Shown one piece after another: positions 1 through 13,376 of a DNA stretch of 64,000 nucleotides. The stretch spans positions 24,715,001-24,779,000 of the forward strand of contig NC_037094.1 of the NCBI RefSeq assembly GCF_002994745.2, read 5' to 3'. Source of the DNA: Rosa chinensis. Taxonomy: Eukaryota; Streptophyta; Magnoliopsida; Rosales; Rosaceae. The position numbers were made by a program, and so were the translations under genes. The notes beneath the pieces are model-generated. The model was not told where the DNA came from. It did not search any database and worked only from the letters and a program-made list of their open reading frames with translations. Each line of letters begins with the position of its first letter. The stretch's first letter is position 1.

Positions 1-225
1 GTTCAAAGGATTGAACCTGCTCTGATACCAAGTAGAAAAGAATACTTTGATTTTAGGGTTTTCAATAATAATTCTATTCATCCCACAAAGGGGTATATAT
101 ACAAGGACAAGAGGAGTAGTCTAATCCTAATAAGGAACAATCATTCCTATAATTACATGATAACCTAAATAAATAAGAATCATAATTACATAAGATTTAC
201 AGCTATTCTACATTTTTGTGTTAAG
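1..225 (-). repeat. Edge-truncated copia-type LTR and primer-binding site
   Basis: Read on the minus strand, positions 19-30 contain TGGTATCAGAGC, the classic initiator-tRNA-Met primer-binding site of plant LTR retrotransposons. The sequence to its right has the look of an LTR (TATA-like run at 101-110, AT-rich). This suggests the 5' LTR of a minus-strand copia-like element whose body lies left of the window. The outer LTR end is not resolved and no second LTR is visible, so family and extent are uncertain. Confidence 0.4.
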
Positions 226-1092
226 GAGCCCCTCCCGTTCTTGGAGCAGCTTCCTCTCCTATGAGCTGCAAGATATTATCTGCCTGCACCCATTTTTTAC
301 ATATATAGAAATGATATTCCATTGTTTCCAACATTAAGTATATCAGAAAAGGTTTAGCATGAGTCTTCCATTTCCAGCACTGTAGCTATTTTAAACAATA
401 AGCAAAGAAAATAGAAATTAGTGATGATATATTGGAAGTTGTAGATACTTCACTAAAAAGCATGAATGCAAATTCCAGCGATGTAGGCTGAGGTACAAAT
501 CAAAATACATATTGGGTGTTTTTCAATTTTGATTTTGGGTTACTTGATTTTTGGGTTCTGTTGATTGCTAATTCATTTTCAATTTTCAATATTAGGTGCA
601 ATTGGAAGTTGGAGTTCCAAGTCAATCTCGAGCCGAAAAGGAAAAACAAGAAGGAACAAAGTTGATTCCACTTTTTATTGTTCTATGCTCAAGTATTTAA
701 ATTCAAAGTTTAGTAGACTTATATTTGGCTTCTCTTTAGAGATCTCAATTATTGAAGACTTCTTTTTTTCATTTCATTTTATTGATGTATATACATTTTT
801 CGCCCAGGGCCTTGAAAAACTTAGGACCAGCCCTGCTGAACAACATCCTCTAAACTAGATGAAAACCTGGTTTGAATGAACATCAACTGACCATTCAGGT
901 AATGAAGACACATACGGGGAATTTTTTTAACCAATCTTAGGCCTCAGCATCTGATGCCAAGTATGGTTTGCTTATAATTAATACTCCTTTTATCCCTCAC
1001 TCCCTCCCTATTTTTTCTGTCACTATATTACAGAAATTAACTATATACTCGGATACTGTGTTTGTACATAAAGATGCACTTATACAATTTTT
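226..1092. other. Non-coding stretch, nothing recognised
   Basis: AT-rich sequence between the edge LTR fragment and the 3' end of the beta-amylase pseudogene. The open frames here are short and have no recognisable domain. The part nearest 1092 would be the 3' UTR and downstream flank of the amylase gene on the minus strand. Confidence 0.4.
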
Positions 1093-3115
<2,023 letters not shown>

Positions 3116-3213
3116 TGTAAGCGGAAAATAAACTACACATGAAGTTGCACAAATAATTAACACAAGATGAAGATCATATATATATAGCATAGCATAGCAA
3201 GACAATAATAGAA
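3116..3213 (-). repeat. Copia 3' LTR, first segment (left of the MULE)
   Basis: Almost identical to 18794-18891 of the 5' LTR. It breaks off at the MULE target duplication ATAATAGAA (3205-3213). Confidence 0.93.
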
Positions 3214-3420
3214 GGACTAAATATTGTTTAGTCCTTGAACTTTTGCCCTAAAAACACTTCAGTCCCTGGCCTTTTAATTTCACACGTTTAGTCCTTGTAC
3301 TTCAAAATTCAAACTAATAGGTCCTTGCCATGACTTTCCGTCCTAAAATTCCGTTAAAACGCTGACGTGGCAGCTTCTCTGCGATAAAATGACTATTATA
3401 CCCTCACATCATTTTTTTTA
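3214..3420 (+). repeat. MULE left terminal inverted repeat
   Basis: Reverse-complementary to about 12105-12306 with scattered mismatches. Ends near the ATGATGTGAGGG-like block that both ends share. Confidence 0.9.
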
Positions 3421-3565
3421 ATTTAATTTTTTTTTCTTTTCTCTCTTTTTTCTGTTTTTGTTTTTTTCTTAATTTATTCTTTCTTTCTTTCTTTTTTTTA
3501 TTTTTACGGTCGACATTATAGCACCTTCTTGCTCTCTATCTTCCTCCATCACTCGTCACACTATG

Positions 3566-3880
3566 CCAAAAAAGCTATCAGACAACAGAGTTCAGACGAC
3601 AGAATAGTCATTTTCTGTTGTCTGAGTGTTTCAGACTAAACTCAGACGACACATAAATTAAATGTGTTGTCTGAATACAATGAGAAACCATACTTGTTTC
3701 ATTTTGAAGATATGGTCAGACTCAGACGACACTTAAGTGTCGTCTGAAAAAATGAAAATTTTCTTAGCAAAACGTTTAGATTTCCCTCCAACAAGAATAA
3801 GTCTTTTCCCTCCTAAATTCCCAAACCCTATCGATGACTAGTGAATGTAAAACTATTCAGGCAACAGAGCTAAGAAATTC
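3566..3880 (+). repeat. CACTA subterminal repeats, left end
   Basis: Multiple direct and inverted copies of TCAGACGACA and its TCAGACAACA variant, for example at 3578, 3592 and 3640. In CACTA elements such arrays bind the element's own DNA-binding protein. Confidence 0.85.
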
Positions 3881-5290
3881 TGTTGTTTGAATAAGGTGAC
3901 TTTGACTTTTTTAATTTGAAGTGTGTTTTTACATAACACAAAACCTAGCAGCTTCGTTTTACCTCTCCGTCTAAACTCTCTTACCAACAGAAACTCTATA
4001 CCTCTCAAAAATCGTCCATCTCTCAAATCAAATCTAATTTCTGAAACCCAGTCCTCTCTCACCCAGATTTCTCTCCTATTCTCCTTGACGAATCGATGAC
4101 GGGCAGCGATACATCTCTGCTCCCCCATCGCTGACCTCGCCAACTCGATTAGAGACTTGGAGTTCTCCCGACTCGGCAACCTGCAAGAGTGCAAGGCTAG
4201 AACCAGCAACCCATCTCCGGCCTCCGATCTGGGCCTCCAGCCTTTCAAGCCCCACTGGCCACCGACTCCAGTCTTTCAATCCCCACCAGCAACCCATCTC
4301 CGCGGCTCCGCCTCCAGGTATCTCACCATCTCTCTCCCTCTCCGTTTTCTTCTCCTCCTCTGTGACAGCGGAAGGGTCCTTCAGTGTTCAATACTTTGCT
4401 TTGCTCTTCGCAACAGAAGAAAAACAAATTGGTTTCCTGATATTCTATCAGTGTTATGCTCTCCTGACCTAATTTCGTTCTATGAACCCAGATAGAAGGT
4501 TGAGGAGTCAATAAGTCCAAAATCAGGACTATAGAAGAAGCAGACTTTCAGGTACTATTATCTCCCTAATTATTGGTGGGTACTCAGATTTATAGGTTCA
4601 TGGTTGGGGATTACACTGTTTATTTTTCATGGGGTACTCTTGGTTTTAACAGATAATTGCTTCTTTGAATCCTCTTATAGCTGGAGGATAGATCTGGGTC
4701 TCGAACAAGCACGTCATGTTCAAGCCAAAGGTATAGAATTCCTATCGATATAGCTTCACCCAATACATTCCTTTATCAACATCAAGTTCTCATTTCTTCT
4801 TTTGAATAGTCCAGGTTATCAATTTTTGCCTTTAATCATTTGGTTCCCTTGTCTGAGCTACTAAAAGAGATGTAGTGGTTATTGTCTAACAATCCAGGTT
4901 ATCAATTTTTACCTGTTTCAAAGAAATTCATTTTCATTATCAAGCCAAGGAAGTCATTAACTTCGCATTGTCTTTCAAACATTTGTTACTTCTGAGATTC
5001 AAATTGATAGGCATTATTTGAAATGTGAGGCAAATGATCTCCTTGGTGAAGTTAAAATGGTTGAGAACATCATAGATGTGTTTGGCCTTACATGCACACC
5101 ACCTATTTGATGAAAGTTCCAGGTGACTGAAAAGAAGTGCAAGTTTAATTTATAATAGTTGTTTTGTAGTATATACCATTGGCTACCATATCAGTCAGAT
5201 CATTTATTTTATTTATTGCTCCATTTTCAGTCGTAGCTCTTCAAAATCTTTACAAGACCCTGAACTAACTTCCCCTTTGATCTTATGCAG

Positions 5291-5511
5291 TAAACTTAAT
5301 GGTCTAAATCTCTATGGGTATATTACTGCTGAGATCTATTATCTCTACAGTTTGAAGCAACTGTAAGTGGTTCTACTGTTTTTTTTTCAACTTACTATAG
5401 TTGTGTAAGCATGCTTGTCGCTACATCTCTTCATCTTTCTTCTTCAAGGGATATTAGTTCTAATAGCATTGGTGGTGAAATTCCATGTCTTACCCCCAAT
5501 GCGACTCATAT
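5291..5511 (+). pseudogene. Captured LRR receptor-kinase exons
   Basis: Two exon-like blocks with intact splice signals. The first (5291-5362) is exactly 72 bp, the size of a single-LRR exon, and ends at GTAAGT. The second (5449-5511) ends at GTAAGT. Joined, they stay in one frame and read like consecutive leucine-rich repeats, for example LNGLNLYGYI and then LDISSNSIGGEIP. The pattern resembles STRUBBELIG-family and other LRR receptor kinases. There is no kinase domain nearby, so this is a fragment picked up by the CACTA element. A third possible exon lies at 6154-6208. Confidence 0.65.
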
Positions 5512-7977
5512 GTAAGTAATATGCCTCTTGTGTCTGCATAAATGTTTGGACAACATAATGCAATTATGTGGATTCTTCGTCCTACTTCTAGATACCCATA
5601 TGATGTAAATATCGTCTCAAAGTTGCTATGTCAAGGAGTAGAGAGAAATAGATTGAAATCCTTCTGGAACGAATGTGTTTTCCCTTTAGTTGCAAAATGA
5701 TTCTCAGCAAGGGAATTTTTCTTGTACTGAATCTAAATTGGAGGTAAAGGGAGGTGGCTTATTGACATTAATGGGTTTTAAAAAGTTGTTTGTAGCCTAC
5801 TTAACAACCAACTCTTTCTATCATTAAAGTCAATACTTGTATTTCAAGTCTCTGTGCTGCTCTTTCTTTTCAGCTAACTAGCATACTGGATGTGTTCCTG
5901 TAAAATGTGTTAGTATGTCCTACTCTCTGCTCTCTAGATCAGTAATCCTACCTTGTCCCAAAAAAAAAACTAGTGTCCTTAATTTTCTGCTACATATATT
6001 CAAAGCTTGCTGTCCTTAATTTCATAAACTATCTATAGCCTGCATTGTGCATAAGTGAAAATACCTGAGACTATGAAAAACTTGCGTTTCTAATTTCAAT
6101 GATGTTCAGCAAAGTTGATGTAACATTCATGTTTGATTTTTCACTTCATGCAGAACTTACAGCAATCTCTTTTGTAATGGTGGAAGCAACCAGTTTGTAT
6201 TAGACAGGTCAGAAGCCAATATGATATTATTGAAAACTAACTTACACTTTAATTTTCTGCAAAAAGTAATACCGCTTTACTACAATTGTACAAAATACTA
6301 CTTTGGAGTTTTGTTGTGGGTGTGGGTTTGATTCTTAAAATTAGAGATGCACTCTCATTATAATGTATCTGTCAGCTCACCTTGCATCATGTAATTACCA
6401 TCAGATATCAACTATCTTTAAAATATGTGTACTTGAAGATTTTGTACTAGCTACCTGTTTTTACTGTACTTTACCTGCTTTTTTAGTCCTTTGTTTCTAC
6501 AGTTTAAACAACACAATATTGAAACAAATAATCAGATCTGCAAAAATTGTTCAGATCATTGAAACATAGCATGATTCATCTTATGTGCTGAATTTCCATA
6601 CTTGGATTTTCAGCTGTTTGTTTTTCTGGGATACTAATGCGGGGTAGTACTATGTATTTATAATCTAAAATCTACGTTTTATATTTCAGTTCTACTGTTA
6701 GCCCCTATAGATATAATGACTAATGGGTTGGTGAAAGTGAATGATGACCATAACCGATCCAGCCAACTAGGTCTGCCATAATATGTTATACTTGAAAATA
6801 ATCCAATCTTCAACCTACTATAATCTTCAATCATTGTCACTCTATTTCACCACTATACCTATATGTCATCCATTATTCTGTTCATGTTTTTGTTTTGTTC
6901 CAAAAATAAAATCACTCTATAGGTTGATTCTAGAACAAATGCAGAATATGTAAAACACAGAATAGTTTGAATGATTGAAATATAGAGATTAAATCACTAT
7001 CAACAGGACCAGCATCATTATGACCTTCCATACTAAAGCATAGTATCAATTACTATCTACGAATTGATAACCAACTGAAAATACATCACAGTACATGCTG
7101 CATTCTAGGTATATTAACACCAGCTTTTATTATGATGCAGCATTTTAGGTATCTGATGCAGCCTGCCCCTCCTTCAGTTAATTTGATTATGATGCAGCCC
7201 AATTCAAGTTTTTATGACAGGCATAAAAGATACTCTTCAGGTTAGATATGTTTAAAGTCCATGACACTTCACTGCATACATTTAAAAAAGTTTAAACAGA
7301 TAGAAGTGCCCATTTGAGTTCTTTGTCTAATCAAAAGTAAAACTTGGTGTGTTTCATATCGTTGGTTCCTATGCTTAATCACTCTACATTTTTTTATGTT
7401 ACAGAGAAATTGATTCCCTTCTTCAAAACAACCAAAATCTAAGGAAATGCTTGAATATTTTGACATAGCTGTTTATTGTCACCGAATTCTGCAGCGGGTC
7501 CAAGTTATCAGGATAAGAGGCAGAGAATAGAAAGGTATAATTCAATTTGTGCAATGATATAATTACTGTTTCTTATTGCAGTAGTATATACTTGACAATA
7601 TTTCTGTAAACGCATACGCCAAGACACAGAATGAAAACATGCATATATTTAATAAAAGTTTAAAAATAGTTTGTGTACAGCTCTCTGATCAGGAACTATT
7701 TATCTTCCTTACATGAGAATTTAACTAAAATACGTGCAACAGGTGAGCTGAAAGTAGAGCTGAAAGTTTATACCTATTTTATAGTATTAAGTATCTTGGC
7801 ATGAAAATTATCCTGCTTTTATCTTCTTTCAGAAGCACATTCTGATTCAATGCTTGAGAGTCAATCTATAACTGGCAGAGGGGCTCAAATGTCCGTGGAT
7901 TGAGATGTTCAATCCTTTCGGTAATCATAATTTGATGTTTTTTTTGTTTTATTTTTGTTTTGATGTTTGTCTTTCAG

Positions 7978-8090
7978 AGGTTTTGTAGCAGCCTGGAATG
8001 TAGGGGGAAAACCTCCCCATAGTGGCCTTAATCTAGAAGATTTTCTTCAAGGTAATAATCCACAGGCATATATGTCTTGGGGTATGGTTT
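7978..8090 (+). pseudogene. Captured inositol polyphosphate 5-phosphatase exon fragment
   Basis: Directly after a splice acceptor (CTTTCAG, ending 7977) the frame reads FVAAWNVGGKPPHSGLNLED. This is the N-terminal catalytic motif of plant type I inositol polyphosphate 5-phosphatases (family form F-V-A-T-W-N-V-G-G). A one-base shift further on restores an IYVLG-like continuation of the same domain. Nothing else of the enzyme is present, so it cannot be catalytic. The kept acceptor shows that genomic DNA rather than mRNA was captured. Confidence 0.72.
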
Positions 8091-8154
8091 CTCTTCTTAT
8101 TTTTCGTCTTCTCCTGATATTCTTCAGGTTAATAATCCGCCTTTTCCTAATTCC

Positions 8155-8300
8155 TTTCGAATTAGTTATCCTCTTCCCATTTGATTTTGATTTGTTTTCT
8201 TCCTATATCAGTTATCCCCTTCCCATTTGATTTTGATTTTGTTTCTCTTCTTACTGTCAGTTATCCTCTTCCCATTTGATTTTGATTTGTTTTCTTTTAT
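8155..8300 (+). repeat. Tandem repeat, three units of about 55 bp
   Basis: Three head-to-tail units sharing AGTTATCCTCTTCCC and ATTTGATTTTGATTTG, inside the CACTA element next to the phosphatase fragment. Confidence 0.8.
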
Positions 8301-9318
8301 ATGGAGTATACCTTTTTTCTTTTTTTTGGTATTTGGTTTGACTAGACACATGGTTCAGTTTATGTGCACCAACTAGATGGACTTTTTTTTTTTGGTCTGA
8401 ACTTGGTTGTCATGGTATAAGAAAATATTTTGGTCTTTAAATATTAGTTTGATGGAGAAAATTGTAGCTTCATTGTGCTAGCTAACACTGGATCATTTCT
8501 CTAAAGAGATTATTTACCATCTTTAACTGTTCTTTAAATTTGGAACAATCAAAGGTTTTGAAAAGATTGCAGCATTAGCTTTACCATTACAGATTTGAAA
8601 AAAGATATTAACGGAATTACACATTATATAAATCTCAGGTCTTTTGAAAAACAATACAATGAGATATGATAGATTTGAAAAAACAAGGTCAGGCAGTCCA
8701 AAATCCTTGGTTTTCTGTGAACCAAATTGTAGTTTTGTCAATGGAGCATTCTCACTATGACAGTATTTTCACTTTAGTAGTGATTCATTAGTTGCGATAC
8801 AAGCTTCCAAAATGGATTTCAACGAATAAACTATTCACTTACTATATAACCATCTTATTCTGCAGCTGTATTACCTTAAGCTTAGCACAGAGTGGCAGTG
8901 GTGTGGTTTCTTCGCTGTTGGTTTTCTTGCAATTAAATCAGGTGAATAGACTATTTGTTATTTAAGTTTAACAAAATCAAATTCATTACTTTCTTCAATT
9001 TCTTATGTTAATAAAGAAGTCCAGTTTTTGATAACACCATTTTCTGTAACTCATTGAGATGCTTCACAATATGTTTACACATTGCTACGGTGATATAAAT
9101 AAGAATACTCTGGTTATATCGTGTATATGTTGTCATTTTTTATCTACTCATTCATCAGTGTCCTCATCACTGTTGCCCTTCTTTTTTATGCATCTTTATC
9201 TATTATAAATTTCATTCATTATTTTCTATGTAGTTTGAGCTTGAAGACCGTCTATACTGAACAAGTTGGGCAGATGTTTGGAGAGTTAAACATTGTGCTC
9301 TGAGGTAAATATAATCAG

Positions 9319-9923
9319 ATGAAATGGAAGTACTTTCTAGAGAAATTCAATCACGAACAGTTTGTCTCTTCACAAAAATACTATTGCAATGTTAGTTGTC
9401 ATTGGATGTTGAGGGTTGTGAACCCCGGTGAAGAAGTGGTGCACTTCATGGATCCATTAAAGAGGCGACTCATCTCCGGTGAATGGAAAACTATTGTGGA
9501 CGAGTAAGTGGCTTCTACATTCAGTTTGGTTCAATGTTAAATTGGTTGTTATACTTGCATTTTGCTGGAATTATTTCTATCTAAATGTTACTTTGTAAGT
9601 TGTTCAGTTTCTGGCTGATTGTTGTTCTCGTCATGTTGTTTCAGTTCCATCAGACTATACAATGCACAGAAAAATAGGAAAGGCAGAAAAATAGTTCAAT
9701 GGAAAAATTGTGCGGTACGAGTTGCAAACCAGCTAACTATATGCTAGTTGATTTTACTTCAACAAATGTTCTTTTTATTCCATAGCATCAGCCAAGTATT
9801 CAATAATTTTATGATGTTTCAGGGCATTCCGGAGCAATTGGACGATAAAACTTGTGGACTGTGGATTATGTATTACATGAAAGACATAGCGGAGGACAAA
9901 AATCAACAGTGGAGTGCTAAGGT

Positions 9924-9968
<45 letters not shown>

Positions 9969-10147
9969 TCAACTCCTTCCAATTCTGATTAATGTTGTGA
10001 AACATATCCATTCACATTTTTACTTGTATTTTTTTTTTTTTATACTTGCAGTGGGAAAGGAAAGCAAATCACTTCTACACACAAAAAGACATTGATCAGG
10101 TTCGGGCCGAGTGGGCAAAGTATATCAGCCAATTTCAACAAAGCTAG
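9319..10147 (+). CDS. Ulp1/C48 cysteine protease gene of the CACTA element (C-terminal domain)
   Basis: Four exons with GT-AG borders: 9319-9503, 9645-9714, 9823-9921 and 10052-10147 (TAG). All joins keep frame. The product carries the C48 (SUMO-protease-like) catalytic triad: His in CHWMLRVV, Asp in HFMDPLKRR, Cys in DDKTCGLWIMYY, with the expected Gln upstream in PEQLDD. Ulp1-like genes are common passengers of plant CACTA and MULE elements. Their role there is unknown. The 5' end is uncertain: the ATG at 9319 follows an AG and may be an internal exon start. The open frame with all catalytic residues suggests recent or maintained function. Confidence 0.75.
9925..9964. repeat. TA microsatellite
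   Basis: About 19 TA units in an intron of the Ulp1 gene. Confidence 0.95.
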
Positions 10148-10589
10148 TGTGTCGAGAAGATTCTAATTTTGGACATGCATCATCTATAACCCATATTAAC
10201 TAGTTATGCAGTTGGTCTAAGTATCTATTTTTGGCCTGCAAGTACAGTTTAATTATGATCAGTAGCTAGTATGAGATATCGGTGGTTTTTGGGTTACATT
10301 TGTTGATCATGCCAACTGCTATGAGTTATTGAACTGATGTTTATTAAGTTTAGCTCCATGATGGATGTATGTATATATAGCTGCAGGAACAGATTGATCA
10401 AATATTGGTATTTTTGTGAATGGATATCATATTTGATGAATGCATTGTGTTGTTCCCAGATTTACATGATTATGGCACAACAGGGATACGTGTATGACAT
10501 CTGGAATAGAAAGCAACAACAAAATGATGTTGTTGGACGCATCAAAGAACAACAGAAGCAAGAAAAAATGTGTTCATATTTGGACACTT

Positions 10590-11310
10590 AAACAAAATGA
10601 AACAACATTTAACTGTTGCTCAAATTAGCTTCAAGCAACAAATTATTGTCCTGTATGTGCTCTTCAACCTTTATTTAACTGTTGTAGAGTATAAACCACA
10701 ACAATAGATAAATGTAACCTTAACAACTTTTAAACCACACTTAATTGTAATTCCAAGTTATATGCCACAACAGATAACTATTACTATAAGTTAATAAAAA
10801 CCACAGACAACTGTTATTTGTATTCCCTTTAAACGTCATTTAACTGTCATCTGTGACTAAACTCAAACGGTAAATAAATATAGTATTAACTAAGTTCAAT
10901 GTACACTTATCTGTGACTATAATGCATATAAAACAACATATAAGTGTTATCTTAGGTGACTAAAGACGATAGATAATTGTATTCTAAACTGAATACGAAT
11001 GACAGTTAACTGTTATTGAACTGGAATAAAACAACATTTAATTGTTATTATAAGTCCATTCAGACCACAGAAATTATAAGGAACTGTTATTTGTTTCTAA
11101 ATCACACCACATTTATCTGTCGTTTGAATTCACTAGCCTCATGTCTCGATTTCATCAGACAACAGAAGACCTAACAAATTTCTGTCGTCTGATAAATAAG
11201 ACGACAGAGGAAATCTGTCGTCTGATGCCCCAAGAGACGGCACCGTACTAGACAACAGAAATTTTTTTAATCAGACGACAGATATCCTCTGTCGTCTGAT
11301 TGCTTTTCTG
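10590..11310 (+). repeat. CACTA subterminal repeats, right end
   Basis: A long decayed series of ACAACATTTAACTGTTAT-like units, grading outward into clean CTGTCGTCTGA copies near 11180-11300. It is the inverted counterpart of the left array. Confidence 0.85.
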
Positions 11311-11321
11311 GCATAGTGTCA

Positions 11322-11950
11322 CCATGCTGCCGCGCCGGAATCTCTTACCAAACCCTTCTCTCCTCTACTCAATCACCACAGTCCCCTCACCTACCTAGAG
11401 ACCCAGAGCCACCAACCCAACCCGACCCGCCCTGACTCACCCACTGGTGCACCCATCACAACTTCAACCCCTTCGTCGATCCCTTCGATTCACGCACCTC
11501 TAACTGCGACTTCTTCTCAGATGCCGCCTCCGATTCCCACGGTGTCGTTAGCTACTTCGATTTGTAGATCGAGATGGAGAGGCTGGGGCGCTTGGAGGTG
11601 ATTTGGGGTTTGGTGAGGTTGAAGCAGGAGTTGAGGGAATGGGAGCGGGCGGCGTCGTGAGTTGTGCTGGTTTGAGTGGCGGCGGCAGCGTTGTGGTCTA
11701 TGATGAGAGGGATGGCAGAGAACTGGTGGGGGAAGTTGGTGAGCTTGATTTTGCAGAAGCAAGGAGAGGAGGTTTTGAGTTTTCCAAATTTGGGGATTTG
11801 GAGAGAAAGAGACAGAGAGATAGAGAGAGACAGAGAGCTGGCCACGAGGCTCGGGCCAAGGAAGGGCGAGCACCGCCGAGGGCTGAGCGAAGGTGATGGC
11901 GCCGTAGAAGAGGATCCCAACTCGGGGTAATTTTGGTTGTAGAGAACAGT
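11322..11950. other. GC-rich MULE interior, possible captured sequence
   Basis: Composition changes sharply to GC-rich, with overlapping open frames on both strands and no stop-dense pattern. No frame gives a domain I recognise. A captured host exon is plausible for this element type but unproven. Confidence 0.35.
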
Positions 11951-11953
11951 GTG

Positions 11954-11954
<1 letters not shown>

Positions 11955-11998
<44 letters not shown>

Positions 11999-12005
11999 AG
12001 AGAGA
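11955..12005. repeat. GA microsatellite
   Basis: About 25 GA units with one interruption, inside the MULE. It generates several spurious Ser-Leu and Glu-Arg frames. Confidence 0.95.
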
Positions 12006-12104
12006 GGCCCTTGGTGAAGATCGGGAAGAAGAGAGAGAAATTTGCCAATTTCCCAAAAAAAAAAAAAAGAAGAAGAGATAAACAAAAGGAAAAAAAATTA
12101 AATT

Positions 12105-12306
12105 AAAAAAAATGATGTGAGGGTATAATAGTCATTTTATCACAGAGAAGCTGCCACGTCAGCGCTTTAACGGAATTTTTTGACGGAAAGTCACAGCAAG
12201 GACCTATTGGTTTGAAATTTTGAAGTACAAGAACGTGTGAAATTAAAAGGCTAGGGACTGAAGTGTTTTTAAAGCAAAAGTTCAAGGACTAAACAGTATT
12301 TAGTCC
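12105..12306 (-). repeat. MULE right terminal inverted repeat
   Basis: Partner of 3214-3420. The outermost bases TATTTAGTCC abut the second TSD copy. Confidence 0.9.
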
Positions 12307-12697
12307 ATAATAGAATCGGTTATGAACATGAATCATACCAGCAGTGGTGGAGAAGGCCATCGATCTTGCAACAAGGTCTTCTGTGATCCTCTCAACTTAG
12401 AAGCTACTATCATCTATGGGGCTAGAACTGTATGCTTGCGTGTTTTGGAGAACAATGAATACCTGCTCATAACAGGTTACTTAATATCATTATTACTGTA
12501 TCTAACAAAATATATCTGATATATTCTTGCATGGTTACCAAGCCATTTAGATTCCCAATCGTAAATATTAGATTCACAAATAAATACGAATATCATGGAA
12601 TAGGTTTTCTCATATTATCTCAGATTACTTTCTCTTTAGGTAACAATAGTTATTACACTTGATATGCGTTCATTAGATGTTCATATCAAGTCTTACA
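12307..12697 (-). repeat. Copia 3' LTR, second segment (right of the MULE)
   Basis: Begins with the second copy of the MULE target duplication. It then runs in parallel with the 5' LTR to the shared end CTTACA. It is followed on the inside by a polypurine tract. Confidence 0.92.
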
Positions 12698-12713
12698 ATC
12701 TCCCACTTGAACA
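12698..12713 (-). promoter_or_regulatory. Copia polypurine tract
   Basis: On the minus strand CAAGTGGGAGAT lies directly upstream of the 3' LTR. This is the usual place and composition of the plus-strand primer of a plant copia element. Confidence 0.75.
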
Positions 12714-13376
12714 TCTAGTGAATCCATGTAATAAGAATATTGCTCAGCATAGACATAGTAATCAACTAAAGTGTGCACATAGATAAAATGAGTACCTTAA
12801 TCCAAATCTCTGTCAATGTACAACCATGTAGAAGAACCGCAGAAAAGATTCAAAATTGTAAAAATTGATCCCTCTGCAATTACAAAACCCATGATCATGC
12901 ATCACATGAGACACTAGAATTATCACTTAATATGTATAGTGCCAATGAATGTGAATTTGAACTCTTGATGCATCTGTACATGGTCCTCTTAATGGTTCAA
13001 TGTGCAAGAACCTCAACACTCAGTCAATGATTATAACTGATCATAATGTGTTATCAAAATTTTGATCCATAATAACTAATTGCTGAATGTATACATATAT
13101 GGTAAAAGTTAGAAACGAATCAAAACATAATTCAAAAGAAAAGCTGCAGCAAATAAAGGAATAACTAAAGCCATAGATGGATAGAATTTTATTGACTTGT
13201 AGAATTCATATGTCAAGTACAACTAGATAAGTTTTTAAGAAAAACTCAATCAAAATACAAAACTGAAACATAAATAAAAAAACTTAAAATCAGCTCAAAC
13301 AAAAACAGAACTCCCACTGAATTTGGCAATACTCCCACTAGACTTCAGTATCCAAAGTAGGCAGAATGCCAATACT
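12714..13376. other. Copia 3' untranslated segment
   Basis: Between the RNase H end and the polypurine tract. AT-rich with no open frame of note. Confidence 0.5.

Larger units (their letters stand above)
3559..11318 (+). mobile_element. CACTA transposon (7.8 kb) carrying Ulp1 gene and host gene fragments
   Basis: Starts CACTATGCCAAAAAAGC and ends with the complement of CACTATGCCAGAAAAGC. It is flanked by the 3-bp duplication TCA (3556-3558 and 11319-11321). Both ends carry dense subterminal copies of a CAGACGACAG / CAGACAACAG motif, as CACTA elements do. The interior holds a C48 (Ulp1) protease gene and pieces of an LRR kinase and an inositol 5-phosphatase. I see no TNP2-type transposase, so it probably depends on a relative for movement. 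It is the youngest insert in this nest. Confidence 0.93.
3214..12306. mobile_element. MULE transposon with about 200-bp TIRs, nested in the copia 3' LTR
   Basis: The ends are GGACTAAATA and its complement TATTTAGTCC. Inverted repeats extend about 200 bp and include shared stretches such as GTCCTTGAACTTTTG and GCTGACGTGGCAGCTTCTCT. The element is flanked by the 9-bp duplication ATAATAGAA (3205-3213 and 12307-12315). Long TIRs with a 9-bp TSD are diagnostic of Mutator-like elements. Without the nested CACTA it is only about 1.3 kb and has no transposase, so it is non-autonomous. Its interior is GC-rich (11322-11950) and carries a GA microsatellite, as Pack-MULE interiors often do. Confidence 0.92.

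Noticed and set aside
3570..3780. CRISPR-like array because of regularly recurring short repeats
   Set aside because: The repeats are short, imperfect, on both strands and at the end of a CACTA element. They are transposon subterminal repeats in a plant genome.
11517..12085. Several long minus-strand frames rich in Ser-Leu
   Set aside because: They run through the GA microsatellite and the GC-rich MULE interior. The dipeptide runs come from the repeat and no domain is readable.
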